DNA from: an uncultured Methylobacillus sp.
GTDB taxonomy: Bacteria; Pseudomonadota; Gammaproteobacteria; Burkholderiales; Methylophilaceae
NCBI GenBank assembly: GCA_903824575.1
Contig: CAIJXJ010000272.1
Span: forward strand, 1-63,458
Direction of reading: 5' to 3'
DNA length: 63,458 nt
The notes beneath the pieces were generated by a model. The model had not been told where the DNA came from and searched no databases. It saw only the letters and a list, made by a program, of their open reading frames with translations. This document shows positions 8,900-17,778 of this stretch, one piece after another (the stretch's first letter is position 1; each line of letters begins with the position of its first letter). A program made the translations under genes and the position numbers.

Positions 8900-9865
8900 T
8901 TACTTCTTCAAACTGACCGAATCGCCGATCTGCCGGACTACGATCTCCGGCACCTCGCCCACGACAACGACCTGGTAACCCTCAACGGTATTGGCATAGA
9001 TATTAGTGGGTCCTTGCAGCAAATGTCCTGACTTGGGTTGCACGCCCTTGTCCATGATCTCGATGAACAACGAGACGGAGGAAATGCCGTCGGAATAAAT
9101 CAATTGCCTGACCGGCAGCACCTTGCCCGGCATGCTGAGCGTGGCCTGATCCACCTTGACGAAACCGGGCGGTAACTGGTTCACATGCCAGGCTTCACTA
9201 TCGGTCTGAATTTGTGCCGTCGGCTCTGGCGACTGCATCACGTAATCCTTGCCGCGCTCGATGTTGGGATGGAACCAATCCATGCTGGTCATGGGCATCA
9301 ACGATAACTGACTGAACGCCACTTGCTCGACCACTTCATTCTTCTCATTGAACATCAGCGATTTCAACAGCAAGCCGAATTCGCGGTCCACCGAAAAACG
9401 ATAGGCATAGCGATAGTGGTCATGTGGAATAAGCTGTATCACCACGCCATCACGTCCGCCGACGCGCTCGTGGCCCGTCACCCGTGCCTGATAGCTCGCC
9501 TTGAGGGCATCGGCCAATCCCGGCAACAAGGCTGGAAAAGAGCTTTGCACGCGCCGCTTCTCGATCATGACTTTTTCGTTCTGCGGGCTGTAGATCACTG
9601 CCTCGTTGCCATGCCGCAAAACTTCGCGAGGCGCACCGTCGAGCGACACGACCCGGGCGAACTCGCCCTGCGGGTAATTCACATGGGTAATTTGCAAGTT
9701 ACTGACATCACGCCCGGACTGATAGGCGAAGATGCCCTTGTAATTGAGTTTTCGGGCGGCCTGTCCAGCCTTCTCCAGCATCAGCCAGGGGTCTTCCTCT
9801 GCAGCCTGTGCCAGCAGGGGTGCCAGCAGCAGCCAGCAGAGCAAGCCTGGAACGGCAGTCCGCAT
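8900..9865 (-). CDS. rseB: Periplasmic sigma-E regulator RseB/MucB
   Basis: 321 residues with signal peptide (MRTAVPGLLCWLLLAPLLAQA). The large N-terminal domain has the LolA-like fold of RseB (LNYKGIFAYQSG...THVNYPQGEFARV) and the smaller C-terminal domain binds RseA. RseB shields RseA from proteolysis and releases it on sensing mislocalised lipids. The start codon overlaps the rseA stop (TGATG), consistent with translational coupling. Confidence 0.94.
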   Translation of the reverse strand: MRTAVPGLLCWLLLAPLLAQAAEEDPWLMLEKAGQAARKLNYKGIFAYQSGRDVSNLQITHVNYPQGEFARVVSLDGAPREVLRHGNEAVIYSPQNEKVMIEKRRVQSSFPALLPGLADALKASYQARVTGHERVGGRDGVVIQLIPHDHYRYAYRFSVDREFGLLLKSLMFNEKNEVVEQVAFSQLSLMPMTSMDWFHPNIERGKDYVMQSPEPTAQIQTDSEAWHVNQLPPGFVKVDQATLSMPGKVLPVRQLIYSDGISSVSLFIEIMDKGVQPKSGHLLQGPTNIYANTVEGYQVVVVGEVPEIVVRQIGDSVSLKK

Positions 9866-10347
9866 CAGTTGCTGCCCTCGTTCAAGGCTACCGGACGAAT
9901 ATAATCTCCTGATTGCATGCCGCTACCTGAAAAGGTCGCATGATGGGCCAGCAAATAGGAATTGACTGAGGCGGGAGAAACGATGTTCTGCGCCAGAGTA
10001 GGACTACTGACATCGCCCGATGGGGCACGCGCCTGCTGTTGCAACGCCATCCAGCCAACGAACATAACGGCCGCGACCGATGCCACGGCTGACATCCAGA
10101 ACGAGGGTGCGTGTTTGCGCGGTCGCGGCGCGAGCACAGTGGGCTCGGCTTCGAGTCGCTGCATCAGGCGCTCACTGAAGCCGGGGCGTAATGGCGATTC
10201 GCCCCGCATCGCGTCACCTATCAAATGATAACTCGACCAGCACTCGGCCAATTGTTTATCGCTTTTCAGCGCAAGGTAGAGATGCTCGGCACCATCGGCA
10301 TCAAATTCGTTATCCATCAGTGCAGACATTTGGTCTTTCATCACCAT
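9865..10347 (-). CDS. rseA: Anti-sigma-E factor RseA/MucA
   Basis: 160 residues. The N-terminal cytoplasmic sigma-binding domain begins MVMKDQMSALMDNE, the usual family opening. One transmembrane helix lies at about 84-104 (FWMSAVASVAAVMFVGWMAL), followed by a periplasmic tail that interacts with RseB. It holds sigma-E inactive at the membrane until cleaved during envelope stress. It overlaps rpoE by 7 nt and rseB by 1 nt. Confidence 0.93.
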   Translation of the reverse strand: MVMKDQMSALMDNEFDADGAEHLYLALKSDKQLAECWSSYHLIGDAMRGESPLRPGFSERLMQRLEAEPTVLAPRPRKHAPSFWMSAVASVAAVMFVGWMALQQQARAPSGDVSSPTLAQNIVSPASVNSYLLAHHATFSGSGMQSGDYIRPVALNEGSN

Positions 10348-10940
10348 CTCCTGTGTTCAGAGGTATCGAGCAAGGGCCGCAGTTTCTCCGCAATGGTTTC
10401 GCGGGCGCGAAAGATGCGGGATCGTACCGTGCCTATGGGGCAATTCATCAATGTTGCAATTTCTTCGTAACTCAGGCCTTCGATCTCGCGCAACGAAATC
10501 GCCGCACGCAACTCCTCAGGCAAGCTCCCCACCGCGTCATTTACAGCTTGGGCAACTTGTTTGCTCATGAGTTCCGTTTCCGGTGTCGCAATCGTGCGCA
10601 ACTCGTCGCCGCCTTCGAAATTCTCGGCATCCTCCACCTCGATTTCCGGCACCGCGCGCGGCCGACGTCCCATCGCCACCAGATGATTCTTGGCGGTATT
10701 GATGCCGATACGGTAGAGCCAGGTGTAGAACGCGCTGTCGTTACGAAAGTTCGGCAAGGCACGATAGGCCTTGATGAAAGACTCCTGCACCACATCCTCA
10801 ACTTCCGCCTGGTCGCGGATCATGCGCGACAACAGCCGTCCCAGCTTGCGCTGGTATTTTTCTACCAGCAGACCGAAGGCGTGCTTGTCGCCGCGCTGTG
10901 CACGCTCGACCAAAACCTGATCAATTTCCCTATCGCCCAT
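10341..10940 (-). CDS. rpoE: RNA polymerase sigma-E factor (RpoE/AlgU)
   Basis: 199 residues. Region 2 contains LLSRMIRDQAEVEDVVQESF and AFYTWLYRIGINTAKNHL, and region 4 has LPEELRAAISLREIEGLSYEEIA followed by CPIGTVRSRIFRARE. It is a canonical ECF sigma factor for extracytoplasmic stress and first gene of its operon. It is divergent from nadB across 118 bp. AGGGAGC precedes the ATG. Autoregulation is typical of the family, but I could not assign its promoter with confidence. Confidence 0.96.
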   Translation of the reverse strand: MGDREIDQVLVERAQRGDKHAFGLLVEKYQRKLGRLLSRMIRDQAEVEDVVQESFIKAYRALPNFRNDSAFYTWLYRIGINTAKNHLVAMGRRPRAVPEIEVEDAENFEGGDELRTIATPETELMSKQVAQAVNDAVGSLPEELRAAISLREIEGLSYEEIATLMNCPIGTVRSRIFRARETIAEKLRPLLDTSEHRRW

Positions 10941-11058
10941 ACGGGCAGCGCTCCCTGATATTTCTTAGTTTTTTAAGTATAGCGCACACCACAACGCTAT
11001 ACGGGCTTGAAAGACAGCGCTACACTCTGTTTGGTTCATATTACCCTAGAAAATAATT

Positions 11059-12690
11059 GTGCTGCGCTTTGACGTTCTCATTATCGGCAGCGGTCTCGCA
11101 GGGCTAACCCTGGCCCTGCAACTGGCGCCCCACAAATCGGTGTGCCTGGTCACCAAACGCCAGTTGAACGACAGTTCCAGCAACTGGGCACAGGGCGGCA
11201 TCGCCGCGGTGCTGAACGATGAGGACTCGATAGAGGCGCACATCCAGGACACGTTGATCGCCGGTGCGGGACTGTGCGACCCAGAGGTAACGCGCTTCGT
11301 GGTCGAGCATGGGCGCGAAACCGTGGAATGGCTAATCGGGCAAGGCGTGCCGTTCACGCGTGAAGACGATGACAGCGGCTACCATCTGACGCGCGAAGGT
11401 GGGCACAGCCAGCGCCGCATCATTCATGCCGCCGATGCCACCGGCCACGCGGTTCAGGAAACGCTATCCGGCAAAGTGCGTGCGCATCCCAACATCACCG
11501 TACTCGAAGAGCACATCGCCGTCGACCTGATCACCGCACGAAAACTTGGCAAGCGCAAGGACCGCTGCCTCGGCGCCTATGTACTGGACAAGGCGCATGG
11601 CCGTGTTATCACCATCGAGGCCGAGCATACGGCGCTAGCCAGCGGCGGCGCCGGCAAGGTCTATCTGTACACCACCAACCCCGATGTTGCCACCGGCGAT
11701 GGCGTGGCGATGGCGTGGCGCGCAGGCTGCCGCGTCGCCAACATGGAATTCATCCAGTTCCACCCGACCTGTTTGTTCCATCCGATAGCCAAATCCTTTC
11801 TCATCAGCGAGGCCGTGCGCGGTGAAGGCGGACTATTGAAACTACCGGACGGGTCACGTTTCATGCCAGCTCATGACGACCGGGCCGAACTCGCCCCACG
11901 CGACGTGGTGGCGCGCGCCATCGACTTCGAGATCAAGAAACGCGGCATAGACTGCGTCTACCTGGACATCTCTCACCAGAGCGCCGACTTCATCACCGCA
12001 CATTTCCCCAACATCTACCAGCGCTGCCTCGAGTTCGGCATCGACATCACGAAACAACCCATTCCCGTGGTGCCGGCGGTCCATTTCAGCTGTGGCGGGG
12101 TGATGACTGACCATAATGCGCGCACCGACTTGCCCAATCTTTACGCCATTGGCGAAACCGCCTGCACCGGCCTGCACGGTGCCAATCGCCTGGCCAGCAA
12201 TTCGCTACTGGAATGCCTGGTATTCGCCAATGCCGCCGCCGGAGACATTCTGGCACAGGGCCCGACAGAAACCTTGCCGCCTTTACCGGACTGGGATGAA
12301 AGCCGGGTCACCAATGCCGATGAGGAAGTGGTGATCACCCAGAACTGGGATGAACTGCGCCGCTTCATGTGGAATTACGTCGGCATCGTCCGCACCGACA
12401 AGCGACTGGAGCGCGCGCTGCATCGCATCCATCTGCTACGCGACGAAGTGCATGAGTTTTACAGCAATTTTCGCGTCGGCAATGACCTGATTGAGTTGCG
12501 CAATCTGTTGCAGGTGGCGGAACTCATCGTGCACTGCGCTCTCGCCCGCCGTGAGAGCCGTGGTCTGCACTACAGCCGGGATTATCCGGATATGCTGCCT
12601 GACGCCATTCCCTCGGTGCTCACCCCTTTGAATTACTATAGCCTGCTGGACCAGAACCATGGCCACAAGAGATCGCACAAACACCAATGA
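11059..12690 (+). CDS. nadB: L-aspartate oxidase
   Basis: 543 residues, the normal family length, beginning at a GTG (LRFDVLIIGSGLAGL). The FAD-binding GSGLAG is at residues 10-15. Other typical blocks are SSSNWAQGGIAA, EGGHSQRRIIHAADATG and the C-terminal HGANRLASNSLLE. It oxidises L-aspartate to iminoaspartate, the first step of de novo NAD synthesis with NadA. nadB beside the divergent rpoE operon is a common proteobacterial arrangement. Confidence 0.96.
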   Translation: MLRFDVLIIGSGLAGLTLALQLAPHKSVCLVTKRQLNDSSSNWAQGGIAAVLNDEDSIEAHIQDTLIAGAGLCDPEVTRFVVEHGRETVEWLIGQGVPFTREDDDSGYHLTREGGHSQRRIIHAADATGHAVQETLSGKVRAHPNITVLEEHIAVDLITARKLGKRKDRCLGAYVLDKAHGRVITIEAEHTALASGGAGKVYLYTTNPDVATGDGVAMAWRAGCRVANMEFIQFHPTCLFHPIAKSFLISEAVRGEGGLLKLPDGSRFMPAHDDRAELAPRDVVARAIDFEIKKRGIDCVYLDISHQSADFITAHFPNIYQRCLEFGIDITKQPIPVVPAVHFSCGGVMTDHNARTDLPNLYAIGETACTGLHGANRLASNSLLECLVFANAAAGDILAQGPTETLPPLPDWDESRVTNADEEVVITQNWDELRRFMWNYVGIVRTDKRLERALHRIHLLRDEVHEFYSNFRVGNDLIELRNLLQVAELIVHCALARRESRGLHYSRDYPDMLPDAIPSVLTPLNYYSLLDQNHGHKRSHKHQ

Positions 12691-13076
12691 GAGTGCTCGC
12701 CGCTATCGCCCTCTTTACCTTGCTGTCCTGCTCCCTGCCGGCATCCGCCACGCTCAGCGGAGATGAATTTCTTGGGCGATGCAGCGCATCTGAAAAGTCG
12801 ATCAAGGGTGACCCGCTGAGCGCCGAGGAAATGTTGGACTCGATGTGGTGCGTAGGTTACCTCTCAGGCCTGCTGGACGGATTCGGTGTCGCGGACTTCC
12901 GGATCAACAACGAAAAAATGGTCTGCCCGGGAGAGGACGGTCTATCGCGCAGTCATGCCCTCGAGATCATCACCCGCTACCTGCGCGACCATCCGGAAGA
13001 AGGCAACAAGAGTGGGCGCAGGATCGCGCTGGTAGCATTATCGAAGGCGTTACCGTGTCAACAGCCTAGTCGTTAG
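12687..13076 (+). CDS. Exported Rap1a/Tai-family-like protein
   Basis: 129 residues with signal peptide (LLSCSLPASA-TLSG). It contains the pattern CVGYLSGLLDGF plus further conserved cysteines and an alpha-helical C-terminal part (HALEIITRYLRDHPEE), as in the Rap1a/Tai immunity fold. Family members include type VI effector immunity proteins, but most stand-alone copies have no known role and no T6SS gene is nearby. The ATG overlaps the nadB stop by 4 nt, so it is co-translated with nadB. Confidence 0.7.
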   Translation: MRVLAAIALFTLLSCSLPASATLSGDEFLGRCSASEKSIKGDPLSAEEMLDSMWCVGYLSGLLDGFGVADFRINNEKMVCPGEDGLSRSHALEIITRYLRDHPEEGNKSGRRIALVALSKALPCQQPSR

Positions 13077-13083
13077 TCGTTAC

Positions 13084-13374
13084 TTATCGGCGATCGGATG
13101 AGGCCTGCTTCGCTCTAACCGCCAGCACTTTGAGACACAACACCAGAGCGGCCAGCAGGAAGGTCACGGCATTGGCCAAGATGATGGGCAGACTGCCGAT
13201 GACCAAACCGTAAGCCAGCCACAACGCCACCCCCAGCGTGAACATGGCATACATGGGCAAAGAAATGCCTGCCAGATCGCGACTGCGCCATGATTTCCAG
13301 GCTTGTGGCACGAAGGCGACCGTGGTCAAAAATGCGGCCGGATAGCCGACCAATTCACTCCATTGTGCAATCAT
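13084..13374 (-). CDS. SemiSWEET (MtN3/PQ-loop) membrane transporter
   Basis: 96 residues from the ATG at 13374 (MIAQWSELVGY); an upstream ATG at 13410 would add 12 residues. Three transmembrane helices are present and the PQ motif lies in TVAFVPQAWKSWRSRD. SemiSWEETs work as dimers and pass sugars or related small solutes down their gradient. It is convergent with the gene ending at 13076 (8-bp gap), and the substrate cannot be assigned. Confidence 0.85.
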   Translation of the reverse strand: MIAQWSELVGYPAAFLTTVAFVPQAWKSWRSRDLAGISLPMYAMFTLGVALWLAYGLVIGSLPIILANAVTFLLAALVLCLKVLAVRAKQASSDRR

Positions 13375-13726
13375 GACACCAACCATCCCCCCGTGATTCA
13401 GACGAATCAATGTACCTCATAATCGAGGCTCTGATCAAACACCGCGCCTGTCATTGGTTTAACGTCCTCCCCACATAAAAAAATAGTCCGTGCATCCGGG
13501 CTTGAAAACCCAGCCAAATCTGGTTCTTTGAAACAGGGAAACATGATTTTTTGTGGCGAGGGGATTTAAGTCAAGGACAATGTGGTTACCGGATTTATTC
13601 CACACTTCAGAATACATCCCAACCCACCGATCAAGTTTCATTCTGACTTATAAGCTTCATCTCAACAACTTCGTTGTGTCACAAACACCCCCTACTATCG
13701 GCCGCTTCATTAATAAGGGGTGGGCC
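13375..13726. other. Intergenic region before the phosphoesterase-linked TonB receptor
   Basis: About 350 bp without a supported gene between the divergent SemiSWEET and receptor genes. It must hold both promoters. AAGGGG just before 13727 is the receptor ribosome-binding site. No clear operator was recognised. Confidence 0.4.
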
Positions 13727-15922
13727 ATGCAACGTTTCAAACTTAAACCCTGTGTAATGCATGTCATTCATGCACTCGCACTTTTATCCTTGGCAGCACC
13801 ACTGGCAACCTACGCCCAAGATGCAACCGACTTAGGTGCAGTTGGCACGTCGGATGGTTCCGGAGCGGCAACTGGCGGAACATCCAGGCCGGTCACGGCG
13901 TCCACCAAGGCTCCGGTGCAAAGTTCTCTGGAAGTGGCGTCTGCCACATCTGTCGTCAGCGAAGAATTCATCCGCGATTTTACCTCACCCGTAGCCGATT
14001 TCAGCCAGGCCATTCAGATGGCACCAGGTTTGTATAGCTACAGCGTCAATGGCCCCGGCCTGGGTGATACCAAAACCTTTTTCCGGGGATTTTCCGATGG
14101 CGATTACACCATCAGCTTTGATGGCATCCCGTTCCAAGACTCCAATAGCCCGACACACCACTCCTGGGCATTTTTCCCCAGTCAGTTTCTGGGTGGCGCT
14201 GTCATTGATCGCAGTCCCGGCACGGCTTCGACCGTAGGTCCAACCAATTATGGTGGATCAATTAATTTGTTGTCACGTAATCTCGAACCAGGACAACGTG
14301 CAACTGTTGCTGGCTCCTATGGTTCATGGAACACCCGCATGTTCGGCGGGGAATACGAAACCGGGCAATTTGGCCCTGGTGGATCGTCTAACTTGCTGGT
14401 CAATATCCATGAAATGGATTCTGACGGTTATCAAACCTATAACAACCAAAGACGCGATGCATTTTCAGCCAAGTATCAGTTTGCACTTTCTGAAGACACC
14501 GCCATTACTGCATTTGCGTCAGCCATCAGAGTGGGTGCTAATACGCCAAATACGAAAGGCCCAACTCGCGCACAGGTCGCCCAATTAGGTGACAACTACC
14601 TGATGAGCAACAACCCGACGCGAGCAGACTATTACGGTTACAACAACTATGACGTCAATACCAACTTTGAATATCTGGGTGTGGAATCCAATCTTGGAAA
14701 TGGCTGGAAGGTCGATGACAAGCTTTATACCTACACCTATCGCAATGGTCAGAAATATAACAGCAGCACGACGATTAGTGCGACAAGCGCTACAGACAAG
14801 CTTAATTCCTACACGACTTATGGCAACATTTTGCGGCTTAGTCAGGATTCCAAGTTTGGAACATTCCGGACTGGCCTGTGGTCTGAAAAATCAGACACCA
14901 ATCGTTATCAGACGCCGGCTGATCCCAGGACATGGGTTGACGCAGCGTTACCAAACTTTCATGAAACCTACACCACAACCCTGCTGCAGCCTTTTGTCGA
15001 GTACGAGTTCAAAGCAACTGACAGCATCAAGATCACTCCGGGGCTAAAGTACAGTTCATACTCGCAAGATTTCACCCAGTTTGCAGACAACGGCAAGACC
15101 ATCGGCACTGCGGCCAAGATTGGCGGTCCGAGCATCAGTCACACAGCCAGCTATTCGGATGTGTTGCCGTTCTTGAGCCTGCATTACATGATACAACCCA
15201 ACTGGTCCATTTACGGTCAGTATGCAACGGGTGATGAAGTCCCATCGACCAATGTATTTGATGTTCCAAAGGCCAATGACCCGCAACCCCCTCTGGTAAA
15301 AAACAGAACCTTCCAGATTGGTTCGGTATGGAAATCCGACCGATTCACGCTGGATGTGGATGTTTACCGCATCGCTTTTGATAATGGCATTTCATCCTTT
15401 ACAGACGCCGCCGGCAATACCACTTACTATTCGAGTGGGAAATCGCTGACTCAAGGGATCGAAGCCGAAACCAATATCATCTTAGGCGGTGGATTTTCTA
15501 CCTACTTGAACGCTACTTACGGCAGTGCCAAATATGATAGCGGAACGATGAATGGGCAATGGATTGCAAATGCCCCGGATAGCACGCAGACGGTCAGCCT
15601 TAATTACGAACAAGGTGGCTGGAATACGGGCATTTTCGCCAAGCGTGTCGGCACCTATTACCAGGACAATGGCACTGTGCATCAGGCGGTTGCCATCGAT
15701 TCGTATGTGCTGACCAACCTGTTTGTCAACTATCGCTTGAAACTGGACTCCATGCTTGCCAAGCAAGCCAAATTGCAACTTGGCGTGAATAACCTGTTCA
15801 ACAATCACAACATTGTTGCAGTGACCCCGGCATCAAGCGCGACGTCCGTTGCCAGTCCAGGCGACATCGTGCAATTGTTGCCTGACAGAAGCGTGTCCCT
15901 GGCACTGACATTAGACTTCTGA
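13727..15922 (+). CDS. TonB-dependent outer-membrane receptor
   Basis: 731 residues from the ATG at 13727, chosen because AAGGGG lies at good spacing and a signal peptide begins here (ending LATYAQ). The plug domain spans about 60-190 (FIRDFTSPVADFSQAIQMAPG, FFRGFSDGDYTISFDGIPFQD, TNYGGSINLLS). The barrel ends in the usual aromatic terminus (SVSLALTLDF). It is directly upstream of exbB-exbD-tonB and a phosphoesterase lipoprotein, so this cluster carries its own energising system. A terminator follows at 15939, so the receptor may be made in excess of the downstream genes. Confidence 0.92.
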   Translation: MQRFKLKPCVMHVIHALALLSLAAPLATYAQDATDLGAVGTSDGSGAATGGTSRPVTASTKAPVQSSLEVASATSVVSEEFIRDFTSPVADFSQAIQMAPGLYSYSVNGPGLGDTKTFFRGFSDGDYTISFDGIPFQDSNSPTHHSWAFFPSQFLGGAVIDRSPGTASTVGPTNYGGSINLLSRNLEPGQRATVAGSYGSWNTRMFGGEYETGQFGPGGSSNLLVNIHEMDSDGYQTYNNQRRDAFSAKYQFALSEDTAITAFASAIRVGANTPNTKGPTRAQVAQLGDNYLMSNNPTRADYYGYNNYDVNTNFEYLGVESNLGNGWKVDDKLYTYTYRNGQKYNSSTTISATSATDKLNSYTTYGNILRLSQDSKFGTFRTGLWSEKSDTNRYQTPADPRTWVDAALPNFHETYTTTLLQPFVEYEFKATDSIKITPGLKYSSYSQDFTQFADNGKTIGTAAKIGGPSISHTASYSDVLPFLSLHYMIQPNWSIYGQYATGDEVPSTNVFDVPKANDPQPPLVKNRTFQIGSVWKSDRFTLDVDVYRIAFDNGISSFTDAAGNTTYYSSGKSLTQGIEAETNIILGGGFSTYLNATYGSAKYDSGTMNGQWIANAPDSTQTVSLNYEQGGWNTGIFAKRVGTYYQDNGTVHQAVAIDSYVLTNLFVNYRLKLDSMLAKQAKLQLGVNNLFNNHNIVAVTPASSATSVASPGDIVQLLPDRSVSLALTLDF

Positions 15923-15938
15923 TGGTGCTCTAGAGGTC

Positions 15939-15976
15939 AAGGGGGGAGCTTTGCTTCCCCCTTTATTTTATTCGTA
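15939..15976 (+). terminator. Intrinsic terminator/attenuator between receptor and exbB
   Basis: Stem AAGGGGGGAGC with GCTTCCCCCTT (one wobble) and a short loop, followed by TATTTTATT. It lies 16 bp past the receptor stop. Confidence 0.8.
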
Positions 15977-15995
15977 AACAGCTACTGGATTAATC

Positions 15996-16664
15996 ATGGA
16001 CATTACCCATTTGATACAACTCGCCAACGACTCGGGTGGCACGCTTTACCTCATGCTACTGTTGTTGCTGGTGGCTTTAACCGTCATCATTGAGCGCACC
16101 TGGCACCTCTCCTCAATGGAAGAGGGTGGCACACAATTGATAGCCATGATCAGGCGAGGTGAGGAGAAGGCAAACGGATTCAACCTGTCTGACAAACTGG
16201 CACAACTGCCACATGCCCGTCTGTTTGACGTGTTGCAACATGAACCGGTCAATGCCAGTCATGAAGAAATGGGCAGTCATCTGGAAGAAGCCATCATGCA
16301 CGAGGTGCCGACCCTGGACCGTACACTATGGATCTTGGATACGGTCATCACTTTAGCGCCTTTGCTCGGTCTGCTCGGAACCATCATCGGCATGTTCAAT
16401 GCTTTCAGTGTGTTAAGTGATGCGCAGAACAGTTCCTCACAGATTACCGGAGGCATTGCGGAGGCATTGATCGCCACCGCGTCCGGTCTATTCATCGCAA
16501 TTATCGGCCTGGTGTTTTTCAACGGCTTGAATACGCGAGTGCGCATCGTGTTGCATCAACTGGAAACCATCAAAATCATGCTGGTCAACCGGCACGACAA
16601 ATTAGCAACATCCACCACCTCAAGGGCTCGCGTTGAATTGATACAAAGCGGCGCGAAGGCCTGA
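15996..16664 (+). CDS. exbB: ExbB-like proton channel subunit (MotA/TolQ/ExbB family)
   Basis: 222 residues with three transmembrane helices (about 17-35, 110-135, 150-175). The family signature is TLAPLLGLLGTIIGMFNAF, followed by GGIAEALIATASGLFIAII. With ExbD and TonB it converts the proton gradient into work on outer-membrane receptors. It is followed by exbD after 1 nt. Confidence 0.9.
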   Translation: MDITHLIQLANDSGGTLYLMLLLLLVALTVIIERTWHLSSMEEGGTQLIAMIRRGEEKANGFNLSDKLAQLPHARLFDVLQHEPVNASHEEMGSHLEEAIMHEVPTLDRTLWILDTVITLAPLLGLLGTIIGMFNAFSVLSDAQNSSSQITGGIAEALIATASGLFIAIIGLVFFNGLNTRVRIVLHQLETIKIMLVNRHDKLATSTTSRARVELIQSGAKA

Positions 16665-16665
16665 T

Positions 16666-17064
16666 ATGCGCTATCTGGAAACCAAAAAAGCCCGGATTGA
16701 GATCATTCCAATGATTGATATCATGCTCTTCCTGCTGGTGTTCTTTGCCATGCTGACTTTGCGCATGATCCCGACTTCAGGGCATATTACCAAATTGCCA
16801 ACCAGCAGTTCCGCTGTCAAGATTCCACCACCAAAATTGCTGGTGGAAATCCGCGAGGATGGTAGTCTGCAAGTCGAGAATCAAACCTTAACCCCGACCC
16901 AACTGACAGAATTACTAAAAAAGCGTGATGGTAGCAAGACAGCGGTCACCATCGCAGGCAATCAAACAGCCTCTCTGCAACAGGTGATGGGCGTGATCGA
17001 TGCGATCAAGAATGGTGGGGCGACTGAAATTGGCCTGGCCTCCCGCCTGGCCCCAGGCAAATAA
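16666..17064 (+). CDS. exbD: ExbD-like TonB-system subunit
   Basis: 132 residues: short cytoplasmic N-terminus, one transmembrane helix with the conserved proton-carrying aspartate (MIDIMLFLLVFFAML) and a periplasmic domain. It works with the adjacent ExbB. Confidence 0.9.
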   Translation: MRYLETKKARIEIIPMIDIMLFLLVFFAMLTLRMIPTSGHITKLPTSSSAVKIPPPKLLVEIREDGSLQVENQTLTPTQLTELLKKRDGSKTAVTIAGNQTASLQQVMGVIDAIKNGGATEIGLASRLAPGK

Positions 17065-17077
17065 TAAAGTTTTCTTC

Positions 17078-17761
17078 ATGCGCATACGCCCTCGTCCTCT
17101 GCAAGCATTTATTCTTGCTTTTTTAATTGAAGCCTTAGTCGTGTCGGGAGCCATCATGGCTGCTGGCATGCAAACTAAACCATCGATTTCAGAACCTGTG
17201 ACCATCGTTCTGGCGGAACCGGAAACGCCCCCACCAGCTCCGGTTCCTGAAGTCAAACCATTGCCGCCAGTCAAGCCTTTACCGAAGCCGCTGCCAAAGC
17301 CAACACCCAAACCATTGCCGACGCCGCCAAAACAGGAGCCGATACCGGAGCCGGCGACACCAGTGGCTGAAGCGCCACCAGCTCCGGTGCCAGCGGCCGA
17401 GACCCCGACCGCATCGACCGTGCCGGTTTCACGCCCGGCTCCGCCACCACCTCCGGCACCTGCTAACAAGGGTGACCCGAATGCCGCGTATGCGGCCAAG
17501 GTTCGCGCAGCGGTGCAGGCTGCCGTTTATTATCCTCCAGCTGCAGCGGCACTTCATTTCACAGGCCGCGTTCGTCTGGAATTCCATTTACGTGACAGTG
17601 TGGCGGGCGAAGCCCGAGTCATCATCAGCAGTGGCATCGCTCTGATAGACCAAGCCGCCCTGAAAGCCGTCCAGAGTGCCAGTTATCCACCTCCCCCAAC
17701 AGATATGGCTGGTAGTGACCAGTTGTACCAGATTTGGGTTGAATTCACCCGCAAGTCATGA
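17078..17761 (+). CDS. tonB: TonB energy-transducing protein
   Basis: 227 residues from the ATG at 17078 (MRIRPRPLQAFILAFLIEAL). An N-terminal membrane anchor is followed by a long Pro/Lys-rich spacer (about 45-135, repeated PKPLPK/PTPKPLP) that spans the periplasm, and a C-terminal TonB domain (about 155-227: AAVQAAVYYPPAA, GRVRLEFHLRDS). It touches receptor TonB boxes. It ends 17 nt before the phosphoesterase gene. Confidence 0.92.
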   Translation: MRIRPRPLQAFILAFLIEALVVSGAIMAAGMQTKPSISEPVTIVLAEPETPPPAPVPEVKPLPPVKPLPKPLPKPTPKPLPTPPKQEPIPEPATPVAEAPPAPVPAAETPTASTVPVSRPAPPPPPAPANKGDPNAAYAAKVRAAVQAAVYYPPAAAALHFTGRVRLEFHLRDSVAGEARVIISSGIALIDQAALKAVQSASYPPPPTDMAGSDQLYQIWVEFTRKS

Positions 17762-17778
17762 TTTAAGGAGTCGTTAAA

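Noticed and set aside
16915-17499. Gly-rich minus-strand frame opposite exbD-tonB
   Set aside because: Antisense of the proline-rich TonB spacer.
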